Shown: positions 1-9,085, numbered from the stretch's first letter. The stretch: 64,000 nucleotides of DNA from JAJPKK01 sp963781195 (GCA_963781195.1 CAWAEZ010000003.1:1-64000); one strand, 5' to 3'. Made by a program: numbers and translations. Notes: generated from the letters alone by a model not told the origin.

Positions 1-517
1 AGGGATAGGACCTTGGCCGGTGATCCCATCATTGTGCGCCGCAAAAGCACAAATAGCGAATTGTTCTTTTTTCGAGAGTGTCCTTACAAAGGATAAGGGA
101 TGCAGCGGGGCACAGCAGAACTGAGCGACCGGCGTGTCGACATCGAGCGGCGATCAGCGCCGCTCGCCGGCGGGTCGAGACGCTGCGTGCTCCCGAAGCC
201 ATGCAAGCTCATAGCCCACGATCGAAGTGGGGACGTTCGGCCGGAACGATGGATTACCAAGCGCGCGCTGCGACGCAGCGCGCGACGGGGCACTTGCAGA
301 TATTCGTCGAGGTCGGCGACGCGGCTGGCACACCGAGAACTTGCCGACCGGAAGCGGATTCTCGACGCCAATTCTCGTGCGGATCGCGGTTTGCGTGCCG
401 GACGTCGGGCGGTTAATATTCGAAGCCGCTGCGTGCGAGGGGCTCGCTGGTGAGCAAATCTTCGGTGTGGAGGAAGAGATGCCGGGCCCCTTCAACTTGA
501 ATTGCCGCCATGAAGGC
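1..517. other. Stretch without a recognisable gene
   Basis: Overlapping open frames exist on both strands, as expected in GC-rich DNA, but none gives a protein I recognise or a convincing ribosome binding site. The first identifiable coding sequence is the broken Crp/Fnr gene beginning near 518. This may be decayed DNA belonging to the same degraded zone. Confidence 0.5.
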
Positions 518-1180
518 ATGACCGTGGAATCCGAAGGGAAGGCACCGTTCGATCCCCAAGCCTTTCTTGCCCGAGCAAACGGGTCGAGATCCATCTTCCA
601 TTGTCAAGTCAATCAGGTAATTTTCTCGCAGGGAGGCATGGCAACTCCGTCTTTTATATCCAAGACGGGAAGGTCAAGCTCACCGTTGTTTCCGAACAAG
701 GAAAGGAGGCTGTAATCGCAATCCTTGGGATGGGTCAATTCTTCGGTGAGGGTTGCCTGGCCGGTCAGCCCATTCGCATGGCCACAGCGATTGCGATAAC
801 TGAATGTAAGATCATGAGGATTGAGAAGGCCGCCGTCATCGCCGTCCTGCGTGAACAGCCGCATTTACGGAGATTTGGTTTCATCTCTTGGCCAGAACCG
901 CCCGTATCGAAGCGGACTTGATTGATCAGTTGTTTAATTCCAGTGAGAAGCGGTTGGCACGGGCGCTTCTTCTGTTGGCAAATTTTGGCAAGGAGGGCAA
1001 ACCGGAGCAGTGGCTGTGGAGGTGAGCCAAGCCACCCTCGCGGAAATAATCGGCACTACGCGCCCGCGTGTGACGCATTTCATGAACAAATTTAGACAAT
1101 TAGGATTTATTGAGTACAATGGTACCTTGAAAGTCCACAACTCATTGCTGAGTCGGCGAAGGATGTCTAAACGGCCATGG
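518..1180 (+). pseudogene. Crp/Fnr-family regulator, broken by three frameshifts
   Basis: This is a decayed cyclic-nucleotide-type transcription regulator. Consecutive pieces match one Crp/Fnr protein but lie in different frames. The N-terminus (MTVESEGKAPFDPQAFLAR) is followed near 640 by the cNMP-binding core (VFYIQDGKVKLTVVSEQGKE), near 885 by LLARTARIEADLIDQLFNSS, and near 1010 by the winged-helix DNA-binding part (LAEIIGTTRPRVTHFMNKF). The three phase changes all go the same way, consistent with single-base losses. The last residues of the family C-terminus are missing, and the downstream copy begins immediately after. A functional product is not possible without repair. Confidence 0.85.
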
Positions 1181-1187
1181 GCTGCGC

Positions 1188-1631
1188 GTGGCGACCACGT
1201 CGTCGATGGATGACTGTGTGGTCACTCGCATTGCCAAGGCATCCATGATCGCCACGCTCCATAACGAGCCGGAGTTTTCCGAGCTGTTTATCTCGTATCT
1301 ATTGGCTCGTAACACTCGGGTTGAAGAGGACCTGGTCGATCAATTGTTCAATTCCAGCGAACGGCGCCTTGCTCGATTGCTGTTGCTCCTTGCAAATTTC
1401 GGCAAGGACGCGAGACCGGAGCCGGTCGTCGGAAAAATCAGTCAGGAAACATTGGCCGAGATGATCGGCACTACCCGTGCGCGCGTCAGTCATTTCATGA
1501 ACAAATTTCGTAAATTGGGGTACATCGAATACAATGGGCATCTTAAGGTGAACAATTCGCTGTTGAACGTGGTCTTGTACGACAAGCCTGACTCCGACGA
1601 CAAGACGCACCTCGGCGCCCGGCTGAGGTAG
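1188..1631 (+). pseudogene. Crp/Fnr-family regulator, N-terminally truncated second copy
   Basis: The open frame, from a GTG at 1188, gives the C-terminal two thirds of a Crp/Fnr regulator. It has the end of the cNMP-binding domain (MDDCVVTRIAKASMIATLH), the dimerisation helix (EEDLVDQLFNSSERRLARL) and the winged helix (LAEMIGTTRARVSHFMNKFR), then a normal C-terminus. The first roughly 80 residues of the family are absent, and homology starts abruptly where the preceding broken copy ends. The two copies are close paralogues. Recombination or deletion between tandem genes is the simplest explanation. A truncated protein could still be made, but it would lack most of the sensor domain. Confidence 0.8.
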
Positions 1632-1649
1632 GCCCTGCGTCTCAGGGCC
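1631..1649. terminator. Hairpin after the Crp/Fnr remnant
   Basis: GGCCCTG and CAGGGCC form a perfect 7-bp stem around a 5-nt loop, starting on the last base of the stop codon. No T-run follows, so this is at best an atypical terminator. Confidence 0.35.
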
Positions 1650-1726
1650 CGCCACCCCAGGCACGCGCTTCCGCACCCCGAAACCGGCGGGAGTAAACTT
1701 ACCACCATTGCCTCGCTCGTAAGCCT

Positions 1727-1735
1727 CCGGTGACA
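1727..1735. repeat. Left target-site duplication of the IS4-family element
   Basis: CCGGTGACA lies directly outside the left inverted repeat and recurs exactly at 3327-3335 outside the right one. A 9-bp duplication is the size made by IS50/Tn5-type IS4-family elements. Confidence 0.9.
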
Positions 1736-3326
1736 CTTTCAATTACCCACAATTCCAGATGTTGGCCCAAGTGAAGTCTTTTTCGTCAAAACTTGAATCG
1801 CTGGAATCGCTTGTGATTCATTGCTGAGCACCTGATTCGCGACCCGGGGGTGCTCCATAAATCTTTCCGCAATAGCCCGCGCTGCGGGCAGCGAAGGCAA
1901 TTCTACCGTCGAAGCCGAGACGTGGGTTGATCGAGAGGTAGCTGGGTGCGAGTTTCCGGATGAGCGACTTGCCAAAAGGTTCCGCAAACTACTTGGGCGG
2001 ATCGGAAGCGCCATGGGTCGGAGCATCCCACTGGTATGCCAGGATTGGGCAAACACCAAGGCTGCCTATCGCTTCTTCTCCAATGACCGCGTCAGCGAAG
2101 AGGAGATTCTGACCGGCCATTTTCAATCGACCAGAGATCGGATAGCGGCGAACGGGGGCCCTCTCTTGGTGCTGCACGATACGACTGAATTTACATTTCA
2201 GAGAGAGAAGAGCCACGCGATCGGCATGACGTATCGAATCAACAGTGGACGCGACAAAGCTGGGCGACTGAGGTCGCACACGGTGTGCGGGATTCTGATG
2301 CATTCGAGCCTGGCGGTGACGATGGAAGGGATCCCCCTGGGGCTGGCTGCCATCAAGTTCTGGACCAGGAAAAAGTTCAAGGGAACCGCCGCGCTCAAGA
2401 AGAAGATCAATCCGACCCGGGTACCGATCGAGCAGAAAGAAAGCATCCGGTGGTTGGAGAACATGAAGCAGGCGACAGAACTGCTCGCCGATCCGGGGCG
2501 GTGCGTCCATATCGGCGATCGCGAAAGCGACATCTTCGAGCTTTTTTGTACGGCCCAGGAGCTTGGTACCCACTTCCTGGTGAGAACCTGCGTCGATCGG
2601 TTGGCCGGCGACGGTGACCACACGATTGCCGATGAAATGGACGAGGTTGAGGTCAAGGGTCTTCACTGCATCGAGGTCCGAGACAACAATGGCGATCCGG
2701 CTGACGCTGTCCTGGAGATCAAGTACCGCCGGATTCGGGTCCTGCCGCCGATCGGAAAGCAGAAGCAATACCCTACGCTGACCTTGACGGTCATCCACGC
2801 CAAAGAGCGTGAGGCGCCCAAGAACAGAAAGAAAATCGAGTGGAAGTTGATCACTGACCTACCGGTCCGATCCCGCCAAGAGGCCGTTGAGAAGCTCGAA
2901 TGGTACGCGATGCGGTGGAAGATCGAGGTCTTCCACAAGATACTGAAGTCCGGTTGCAAGGCCGAAGAGTCGAAGCTGAGAACCGCAGAACGGCTCGTGA
3001 ACTTGATCTCCGTCTTTTGCATTCTGAGCTGGCGGGTGTTCTGGATGACGATGATCAACCGTTCGGCACCAGAAGCTCCGCCGAGCATCGCTCTGACCGG
3101 GACGGAAATCGAACTGCTTGACCGCCTCGTCAACGACAGAGGCAAAGCATTCACTCACCGGAAGACTATCGGCACCTACCTGACCAAGATCGCCAGACTG
3201 GGCGGCTATCTCGCGCGCGCCACCGATCCGCCGCCAGGAAATATGGTCATGTGGAGAGGATTGTCGCGCCTCACGGATATCGAGTTGGGCGCCGTCATCG
3301 GAGCGCAAATTGTGGGTAATTGAAAG
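1736..3326 (+). mobile_element. Complete IS4-family (IS50-like) insertion sequence, 1591 bp
   Basis: The element is bounded by perfect 19-bp inverted repeats: CTTTCAATTACCCACAATT at 1736-1754 and its exact reverse complement at 3308-3326. It is flanked by 9-bp direct repeats. One transposase gene fills it, and its stop codon lies inside the right terminal repeat. Length, repeat length and target duplication all fit the IS50 group of the IS4 family. The identical termini and duplications indicate a fairly recent insertion into an already degraded region. Confidence 0.93.
2013..3323 (+). CDS. IS4-family transposase (DDE, YREK motif)
   Basis: This cut-and-paste transposase moves the surrounding element. 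Visible catalytic features are Asp56 in LVLHDTTEF, Asp169 in HIGDRESD and Glu305 in the signature Y298-x2-R301-x3-E305-x6-K312, which matches the IS4/Tn5 YREK motif. From the first ATG it is 436 aa. The in-frame sequence upstream (1920-2012) still encodes the family N-terminal DNA-binding region (WVDREVAGCEFPDERLAKRF). However, no ATG, GTG or TTG occurs between the in-frame stop at 1833-1835 and 2013. Either a rare start (ATA at 1857 is possible) is used or the N-terminus has been lost, so activity is uncertain although the catalytic core is whole. Confidence 0.9.
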   Translation: MGRSIPLVCQDWANTKAAYRFFSNDRVSEEEILTGHFQSTRDRIAANGGPLLVLHDTTEFTFQREKSHAIGMTYRINSGRDKAGRLRSHTVCGILMHSSLAVTMEGIPLGLAAIKFWTRKKFKGTAALKKKINPTRVPIEQKESIRWLENMKQATELLADPGRCVHIGDRESDIFELFCTAQELGTHFLVRTCVDRLAGDGDHTIADEMDEVEVKGLHCIEVRDNNGDPADAVLEIKYRRIRVLPPIGKQKQYPTLTLTVIHAKEREAPKNRKKIEWKLITDLPVRSRQEAVEKLEWYAMRWKIEVFHKILKSGCKAEESKLRTAERLVNLISVFCILSWRVFWMTMINRSAPEAPPSIALTGTEIELLDRLVNDRGKAFTHRKTIGTYLTKIARLGGYLARATDPPPGNMVMWRGLSRLTDIELGAVIGAQIVGN

Positions 3327-3335
3327 CCGGTGACA
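3327..3335. repeat. Right target-site duplication of the IS4-family element
   Basis: CCGGTGACA is an exact copy of 1727-1735 and abuts the right inverted repeat. Confidence 0.9.
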
Positions 3336-3618
3336 CACCTCGCCGAGGGGCTCGCTGCGACGTTGCTGCTGCTCGCGCCGGCCCCGTGGAACGGCTTTCG
3401 TTTCTGCAGCACGACAGCGGCGGCTACCTCGCCCGCTGGTCGTGGCCGGTCCACGGAGCCCCCTCAACCGATGCGCCACTCGCGATCTTCCAATTGCTGC
3501 GCTCGAGGTGCTCGATGATGGAGCTATGCGGGAATCTGGGTGACGACGTTTGATTGAAAGGCGGCGTATCGAGGCGGGTGTCGAGCCTGCCAGAACCTCC
3601 CGTAAGGAAGCGATACGC

Positions 3619-3975
3619 CATGTCGAGAGATACACCTTCATCCCGTTTCGTCAGCCTGAAGCTATCGAATGATCCCCTGACCGAAGTTGCACTTGAAGGT
3701 GCGCAACGAATGCTGGCCCAGGTGCTGATCGCGGAAGCCGACGCCTCGAATTCCCCGCTGAGCATTGGGACCGTCTGCGCGCATCAAACCCGATCGAGAG
3801 CGTGTTTTCGTCATCGAACGGCACGAACGAAGAGACTTTGTCGGCGACGACCGCGGGCTGTTTTCGGCGGAGCTCGATCTCGGTAGGCGCTGCTGGTTCT
3901 TCCAACGCAGGCTGAAATGCCGCAACCAATCGGCGCGTCCTGGGGCAGAATTGACACTTAGACTGGATTAGGCGG
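3619..3975 (+). pseudogene. IS256-family (mutator-type) transposase remnant
   Basis: Two pieces of an IS256-type transposase lie side by side. The N-terminal part reads NDPLTEVALEGAQRMLAQVL, like the family's conserved start. About 40 bp later comes the family's C-terminal signature, split over two frames: SNPIESVF and then RHRTARTKRLC, which normally run together as NPIESVF-x-RHRT-RTKG. Further degenerate sequence follows (QRRLKCRNQ). The catalytic centre and roughly 250 residues are missing, so this is a deletion derivative of an old element. No clear terminal repeats were found. Confidence 0.65.
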
Positions 3976-5193
3976 CCCGAAGAGAGGCAGCATCATCAGG
4001 GCTGGCGGCGTCACGCAGAAGAGGAAAGCAAGGGGGGTCCAAGTCACCTCAGTGATCTCCCTAGCGTTATCCCGAACGCCGCACGTGGAGACTGATCCCG
4101 CGCGCGGCCGATACGAGCAAGGGCGTTAGTCGCGCCTCAGGATCAAAGTTGGAATCATCTATCGATCACGACGCCTCGGCGCCCCCCACAACCGTCCCGC
4201 AGCCGCCCAATCGCATCAGCGTTGTGACGCATAAATTCGGCCAGTATAGGGGGCGCCCGAGGCCCACTTGGAGGGGCACGATTCAAACGGCGTTTTATGG
4301 ACCCCACATGAAACCATGCGAGCGTGATGCAAGCATTCCTGTAGACCCGAGAGCTCCCCGTTCACGCTTCCCGCAGGCGCTCCTGCAGCGACGGTCTTGC
4401 GTTAGCAAGGTTCCCCAGTCTCACCTGAGATTCTCCTCTGCGATCAACGACATCCAATACAAAATCTTTGAACTGTTCTGGACGTCTTTTCGTACCATGA
4501 TCGTTGCGACGCCCAAAGGAGCATGGATGAGCACGACGAGGCGCCAAGCATCCCAAACGGTGCGGCGAGTCGGTGAATCGCCAGGCGCGTGGAACTCGGT
4601 CCCTGTCGAGTTCGGCAAATCCATGCCCAAAATTATCTCTGCTGATTGCAATCATCTGAACTGCGAAAGGCGGACTTGCACCGAGCCATGCGATAAACGC
4701 AATCTTTTGAGACGTGCAGCCGGCCTGCGGTATCCCGAGGTGTTTTCTGCTAAACGGCTCATCTCCACGTAGGGTGTGATTTAGGCGGCAACGGATCGTT
4801 ATGTGCGCCCCGGTGGTATCTTTGTGTGTACGCGGTGAACCGCGACAGGGATTGTCCTTTTATGACATGGCGGGCTCCGATACCTATGCGTCAAGCGCAT
4901 CACAAAGATTGATGCGGCAGTTTGCAGCATAAATGGGCCTGAACTTGGTGACGACTGTTGGTTGGGTTCTACCAACCGAAAATCTTGCAAAACCAATGAG
5001 CTAAATACGGCGCCGTAGGTTTGGAGACGATCACTTTTGATCGCTGGCTAGGGATGGGTAGGTGGGGTCAACTGCATGGCGGCCGCAATACCCGGAACGT
5101 CGGTGGCGTGCTTGCGCAGACGACGTCCGGCCCCAGTTCGGAGAGTGTCTGCGCCATATCGTCGCCCACCCGCTCGAACGTCGCATTGCTGCT
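3976..5193. other. 1.2-kb stretch without a recognisable gene
   Basis: The longest plus-strand open frame (4149-4772) has an unusual, Arg/Ser/Pro-rich composition, no domain I recognise and no good ribosome binding site. Minus-strand frames are no better. Base composition is less GC-rich than in the rest of the window. It sits between transposase remnants and a truncated sugar-nucleotide gene, so it is probably decayed DNA. Confidence 0.5.
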
Positions 5194-5493
5194 GATGAAC
5201 TCGAGATCACCGATGTCAATCGCACCTACCTCGAGCGCGGCGACCTGTTCGTGGAAGTCCTCGGCCGCGGGTTCGCGTGGCTCGACACCGGCACGCATGC
5301 CTCGCTGGTGGAAGCCAGCCACTTCGTGCAGATCCTGGAGCAGCGGCAAGGCCTGCGCATCGCCTGTCTCGAGGAAATCGCGCTGCGGCTCGGCTATATT
5401 TCGCGCCGGCAGTTTCATAAGCTCGCGCTGCGAAACGAAAAGAGCAGCTACGGCGAATATTTGATCTCGATCTACGACCAGTTTCCCGAATAG
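5194..5493 (+). pseudogene. rfbA: Glucose-1-phosphate thymidylyltransferase, 3' remnant
   Basis: The last ~100 residues of RfbA/RmlA are recognisable: DELEITDVNRTYLERGDL, then FAWLDTGTHASLVEASHFVQ, then RQGLRIACLEEIALRLGYI. RfbA normally has about 290 residues and makes dTDP-glucose. Its nucleotide-binding N-terminal two thirds are missing, and the upstream frame bears no resemblance to the family. An intact rfbB follows 15 bp later, which is the usual rhamnose-operon neighbour, so this was once an rfbA-rfbB pair. The catalytic half is gone, so it cannot function. Confidence 0.85.
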
Positions 5494-5508
5494 CGGGGCA
5501 AGCGGCGC

Positions 5509-6591
5509 ATGCGCTTCGAAGGCAAGACGATCTTCGTGACGGGTGGCGCCGGCTTCATCGGGTCGGCGGTCGTGCGACACCTGCTCGATCATACCGGGGC
5601 GAATGTCGTCAATATCGACAAGCTCACCTATGCCGCAAATCTCGCCTCCATTCCGCAGGCAGCGGGTCAAGCGCGGTACGCCTTCGCCAAGGCCGACATC
5701 TGCCACGCGCCCGCACTTCGCGCCTTATTCGAGCGGCACCTGCCGCACGGCGTGATCAATCTCGCGGCCGAGAGCCATGTCGACCGCTCAATCGACGGAC
5801 CCGGAGAATTCATCCAGACCAATATCGTCGGCACCTTCGTGCTGCTGCAGGAGGCCCTGCGGCACTGGCGCAGCCTCGACGCCGCGGGCCGCGCCGCGTT
5901 CCGCCTGCTGCATGTCTCGACCGACGAGGTCTACGGAACGCTCGGACCGGAAGGCCTGTTCACCGAGCGGACCGCGTATGCGCCGAATTCGCCCTATTCG
6001 GCGAGCAAGGCGTCATCCGACCATCTCGTGCGAGCCTGGTACGAGACCTACGGTCTGCCGACTCTCGTGACCAACTGCTCGAACAATTATGGTCCCTATC
6101 ATTTCCCGGAGAAGCTCATCCCTCACATGATCATCCGGGGCCTCGCGCATCAGCCTTTGCCGGTCTACGGCGATGGGATGAACGTGCGAGACTGGCTCTA
6201 TGTGGAGGATCATGCCAAAGCGCTCACGCTCGTCCTCGAGCGCGGCACGCTCGGCGAGACCTACAATGTCGGTGGCCGCAACGAACGCACCAATCTGCAC
6301 GTCGTGCACACCGTGTGCGATCTCCTCGACCGGCTCGCCCCCTCGCCGAAGGGCCCACGCGGCAATCTGGTGAACTTCGTCGCGGATCGTCCCGGCCACG
6401 ATCGTCGCTATGCGATCGATGCCGGCAAGCTCGAACGCGAACTAGGATGGCGCGCGGTCGAAAGCTTCGAGAGCGGACTGGAGAAGACCGTCGCATGGTA
6501 CCTCGCCAATCGAGGTTGGTGGGAGGACATTCTCGCGCGCGGCTACCGGGCCGACCGCATCGGCGTGATCAGCGGCCAAGCTGCCGGCTAA
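5509..6591 (+). CDS. rfbB: dTDP-glucose 4,6-dehydratase
   Basis: It converts dTDP-glucose to dTDP-4-keto-6-deoxyglucose, the second step of dTDP-L-rhamnose synthesis for surface polysaccharide. It is an extended short-chain dehydrogenase with the NAD-binding glycine motif GGAGFIG (residues 12-18), the STDEVYG segment (137-143) and the catalytic Tyr/Lys in YSASK (163-167). SNNYGPYHFPEKLIP follows, as is standard for RmlB. At 360 aa it is full length. It lies directly behind a truncated rfbA, and no rfbC or rfbD is present nearby, so the pathway must be completed by genes elsewhere if it works. Confidence 0.95.
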   Translation: MRFEGKTIFVTGGAGFIGSAVVRHLLDHTGANVVNIDKLTYAANLASIPQAAGQARYAFAKADICHAPALRALFERHLPHGVINLAAESHVDRSIDGPGEFIQTNIVGTFVLLQEALRHWRSLDAAGRAAFRLLHVSTDEVYGTLGPEGLFTERTAYAPNSPYSASKASSDHLVRAWYETYGLPTLVTNCSNNYGPYHFPEKLIPHMIIRGLAHQPLPVYGDGMNVRDWLYVEDHAKALTLVLERGTLGETYNVGGRNERTNLHVVHTVCDLLDRLAPSPKGPRGNLVNFVADRPGHDRRYAIDAGKLERELGWRAVESFESGLEKTVAWYLANRGWWEDILARGYRADRIGVISGQAAG

Positions 6592-6669
6592 AATGTGGGC
6601 CCGCGCCAGGGTGCTTCTGGTTCGGCCCAGATTTTGTCGCTTTGCTGGCGGCATCATGGCTCGGCGTAG

Positions 6670-6693
6670 TGGCCGTCAGGGGCATGACGGCCA
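6670..6693. terminator. Strong hairpin between rfbB and gspI
   Basis: GGCCGTCA and TGACGGCC (6671-6678 and 6685-6692) pair perfectly around a 6-nt loop, and one more T-A pair extends the stem to 9 bp. There is no T-run. It may end rfbB transcription or be a recombination scar. Nothing else recognisable lies in 6592-6834. Confidence 0.4.
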
Positions 6694-6834
6694 GCCAGGA
6701 TGGACGAGCCGCGCCAGCATGAATTCTGCCCGGGGGAGCGTCACAGACGCCGTTTGAAGAGACTGGCGGGGGCGCCGAGAACGGCAACCGCTCGCTTCGA
6801 GCACCGCCGTTTGGTCACACGCAGGGGGCTTCGG

Positions 6835-7248
6835 TTGCGACGATATTGCAAACAGCGGCGCCGCAATGAGGCAGGGTTCACGCTGATCGAACTGCTCGTG
6901 GCGCTGGCGGTGCTGTCGACGTCGCTCATAGCGATCGGCGCCCTCGTCGCGACCAACTCGCGCGGCACCGTGGCGCTCGATCATCGGCTGGCGCTCGTCG
7001 AAGCCACCCGCGCCATCCTCACCGGCCTGCCCGACCGCCAGCAGATCGCCGCCGGCACCCTCGCAGGCGACTACAACTTCCACCACTGGCAGGTGGACAC
7101 CAGCCCCGTGGTGGCCAACTTCATCAATCCCAGTCAGCCGACGCCCTGGACACCGGAGCGTGTCGTCGTGCGGGTGAAGTCTCCCGGCGGCCAGCAGTTG
7201 CGGATCGAGACCGTCCGCCTCAAAGGCGCGCAGGACGCGCGGCAATGA
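6835..7248 (+). CDS. gspI: Type II secretion minor pseudopilin I
   Basis: This is a minor pseudopilin of the type II secretion system, part of the I-J-K tip complex that primes the periplasmic pseudopilus. The prepilin peptidase site is clear: NEAG then FTLIELLVALAVL, with cleavage after Gly14 and the conserved Glu at mature position 5. I chose the TTG at 6835 because an AGGGGG Shine-Dalgarno lies 6 nt upstream and it gives a normal short leader. An ATG at 6700 would add an atypical 45-residue Arg-rich leader. The product is 137 aa, usual for GspI. The stop overlaps the gspJ start (ATGA), indicating translational coupling. Confidence 0.85.
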   Translation: MRRYCKQRRRNEAGFTLIELLVALAVLSTSLIAIGALVATNSRGTVALDHRLALVEATRAILTGLPDRQQIAAGTLAGDYNFHHWQVDTSPVVANFINPSQPTPWTPERVVVRVKSPGGQQLRIETVRLKGAQDARQ

Positions 7249-7958
7249 TCGGAACCAAGCGGTCGCGGCGCGCCGGCTTCACGCTGATCGAGGCGATGAT
7301 CTCCATGGTGCTGATGGTCTTCGTCCTCAGCGCCTTGGCGACGGTGACGACGCAATGGCTGCGCAATTGGGACCGCGGGTTCGCAAGGCTGCAGCGGGTC
7401 GATCTATGGTCGGCCGGACTGCAGAGCCTGATGGCGGACGTCTCGGCCGCCGAGTTCGTGTCCCTGGGCGGCGGCACCGAGAAGCCGGCGTTCGACGGGT
7501 CCGCACACGCCGTCACGTTCGTGCGCACCGCGCTGGGGCCGAATTCATCGACCGGCCTCGAGCTCGTGCGGATCGCCAACGGCACCGATGACCGCGGCCC
7601 CGCCCTGGTGAGGTGGACGGCGCCGTTCGTTCCCGGCCGGACGCCGGCTCAGAGCGATTTCGGAAATCCGATCGTACTGATGCGCGCGCCGTCGCCGGTC
7701 TTCTTTTCCTACGCCGGCCCCGATCGCGGATGGCGCGAATCGTGGCGCGATCAGGCGCAGCTGCCCCGCACATTTCGCGTCGAGATCGCCGGCGGTGGCG
7801 GCCGCGTCGCAGTGTCGACGAGCGCCGTGCTGCGCGCCGAGGTCCCGGCGCGCTGCGCGCTCCCCACGGGGTCGATAGAGGAGTGCCTCAACGGAAAAAC
7901 GACGCCGACCGGTGGACAGTCGGCGGACGCAGGCGCCAACCGAGCGCAGAGGGAATGA
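7245..7958 (+). CDS. gspJ: Type II secretion minor pseudopilin J
   Basis: This is the second minor pseudopilin of the tip complex. It has a short basic leader ending RRAG, then FTLIEAMISMVLMVFVLSAL, which carries the prepilin cleavage site and Glu5 of the mature form. A roughly 200-residue periplasmic domain follows. Total length is 237 aa, within the GspJ range. The gene overlaps gspI by 4 nt and ends 1 nt before gspK starts. The three lie together in the standard I-J-K order, but gspG, gspH and the assembly platform genes are absent from the window. Confidence 0.85.
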   Translation: MIGTKRSRRAGFTLIEAMISMVLMVFVLSALATVTTQWLRNWDRGFARLQRVDLWSAGLQSLMADVSAAEFVSLGGGTEKPAFDGSAHAVTFVRTALGPNSSTGLELVRIANGTDDRGPALVRWTAPFVPGRTPAQSDFGNPIVLMRAPSPVFFSYAGPDRGWRESWRDQAQLPRTFRVEIAGGGGRVAVSTSAVLRAEVPARCALPTGSIEECLNGKTTPTGGQSADAGANRAQRE

Positions 7959-7959
7959 C

Positions 7960-8991
7960 ATGTCGGTCCCCTCGGCATCTTCCCGGCCATGCGGCTCAGA
8001 CGGCTTCATCCTGGTGGCCGTCCTCTGGATCCTTTCGGCACTTGCGGGGCTCGCGGCGATCTACGCTGCCTACGTGAACGAAACCGCATCCATCCTGGTC
8101 GGGCGGGACGAAGACCTTCAGGCCCAAGAGCTGGCGATGGCGGGTGTCGAGCTCGCGGTCTATCAGCTGACCGCGGTCGCCAACTCGCAGCCGTCGCACG
8201 GTCGATTGAACTTTGCGCTCGGCAATGCCGACATCGCCGTCGACTACGTCGCCGAGAATGCGCGCATCGACATCAACGCGGCGCCCAAGCCGCTTCTGTC
8301 CGGATTGTTCGTGGCGTTGGGAGCCAACGGTGCGACTGCCGACGGGTTCGCCGACCGAATCGTCGAATGGCGCACGCCGCTCTCCCCGGGGACCCAGGAT
8401 GGCGAAGCGGCGCTCTACCGTTCCGCCGGCAAGGGCTACGGTCCGCGGCATGGACCTTTCCAGCACGTCAACGAGCTCGCGCTGTTGCCGGGCCTGCCAC
8501 CGCCGCTGCTCGAATGCGCCCTGCCCTTTCTGACCGTCTACAGCGGGCAAGCCGGCATCGACGTGTTCGACGCGGCGCCCGAGGTCCTTTCCGCACTTCC
8601 CGGCATCACCGAAGACCGCCTCCGGGTCTTGCTGGCGCAGCGCCAGGGCGTCTCGCAGGACGTGCTGAAAGCCCAGCTCGGCATGGCAGCTCAATACGTC
8701 ACCATCCAGCCGAGCACGGCCAATCGGATCACGGTCGAGATGCAATTCAAATCCAACCGGCGGGTGCGCTCCGAGGCGGTCGTGCTGCTCATGGACAAGG
8801 ACCGCGAGCCGTATCGCATGCTGTCGTGGCGTCAAGACATGGAACCGCCGAACGACATTCAGCGCCCCGTAAACTCCACATACGCCTGCGCGAGAAACCG
8901 TGGACATGCCGATGCCGGTAGTTCGGTGCACCGGCCTCGAAAAGAGGTTGCTTCCGCACCGACGCCTCGGCGGATTTCATTCGCGTCCTGA
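7960..8991 (+). CDS. gspK: Type II secretion minor pseudopilin K
   Basis: GspK caps the pseudopilus tip. The leader ends SDG and is followed by FILVAVLWILSALAGLAAIY. Position 5 of the mature protein is not Glu, which is a known hallmark of GspK. The large periplasmic part includes the helical insert (FDAAPEVLSALPGITEDRLR). I placed the start at the ATG at 7960, just after the gspJ stop; an in-frame start at 7912 would lie inside gspJ. The C-terminal ~45 residues (after SWRQDMEPP) do not look like the family and may be an extension. Confidence 0.85.
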   Translation: MSVPSASSRPCGSDGFILVAVLWILSALAGLAAIYAAYVNETASILVGRDEDLQAQELAMAGVELAVYQLTAVANSQPSHGRLNFALGNADIAVDYVAENARIDINAAPKPLLSGLFVALGANGATADGFADRIVEWRTPLSPGTQDGEAALYRSAGKGYGPRHGPFQHVNELALLPGLPPPLLECALPFLTVYSGQAGIDVFDAAPEVLSALPGITEDRLRVLLAQRQGVSQDVLKAQLGMAAQYVTIQPSTANRITVEMQFKSNRRVRSEAVVLLMDKDREPYRMLSWRQDMEPPNDIQRPVNSTYACARNRGHADAGSSVHRPRKEVASAPTPRRISFAS

Positions 8992-9017
8992 GATGGAAAG
9001 CGCACCGCCGCGGCGAT

Positions 9018-9036
9018 GGCTCCACGTTACGGAGCC
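9018..9036. terminator. Hairpin between convergent gspK and SHOCT gene
   Basis: GGCTCC and GGAGCC pair around ACGTTAC, and the stem continues outward (GCGAT/GATCGC) with a one-base bulge. It sits between two convergent genes, a sensible place for a bidirectional terminator, although no T-run is present. Confidence 0.4.
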
Positions 9037-9085
9037 GATCGCCGTCGGGCTTTCCCGCTTTGCCGCCAGGCTCGCCGCCGGCGCG

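Noticed and set aside
436..3358. A 13-nt sequence (GAGGGGCTCGCTG) present near 436 and near 3346
   Set aside because: It is short, GC-rich and not at the ends of any element, so it is most likely a coincidence.
4149..4772. A 207-codon open frame on the plus strand
   Set aside because: No domain, weak start signal and odd composition. A faint resemblance of one segment to IS66 transposases was too weak to claim.
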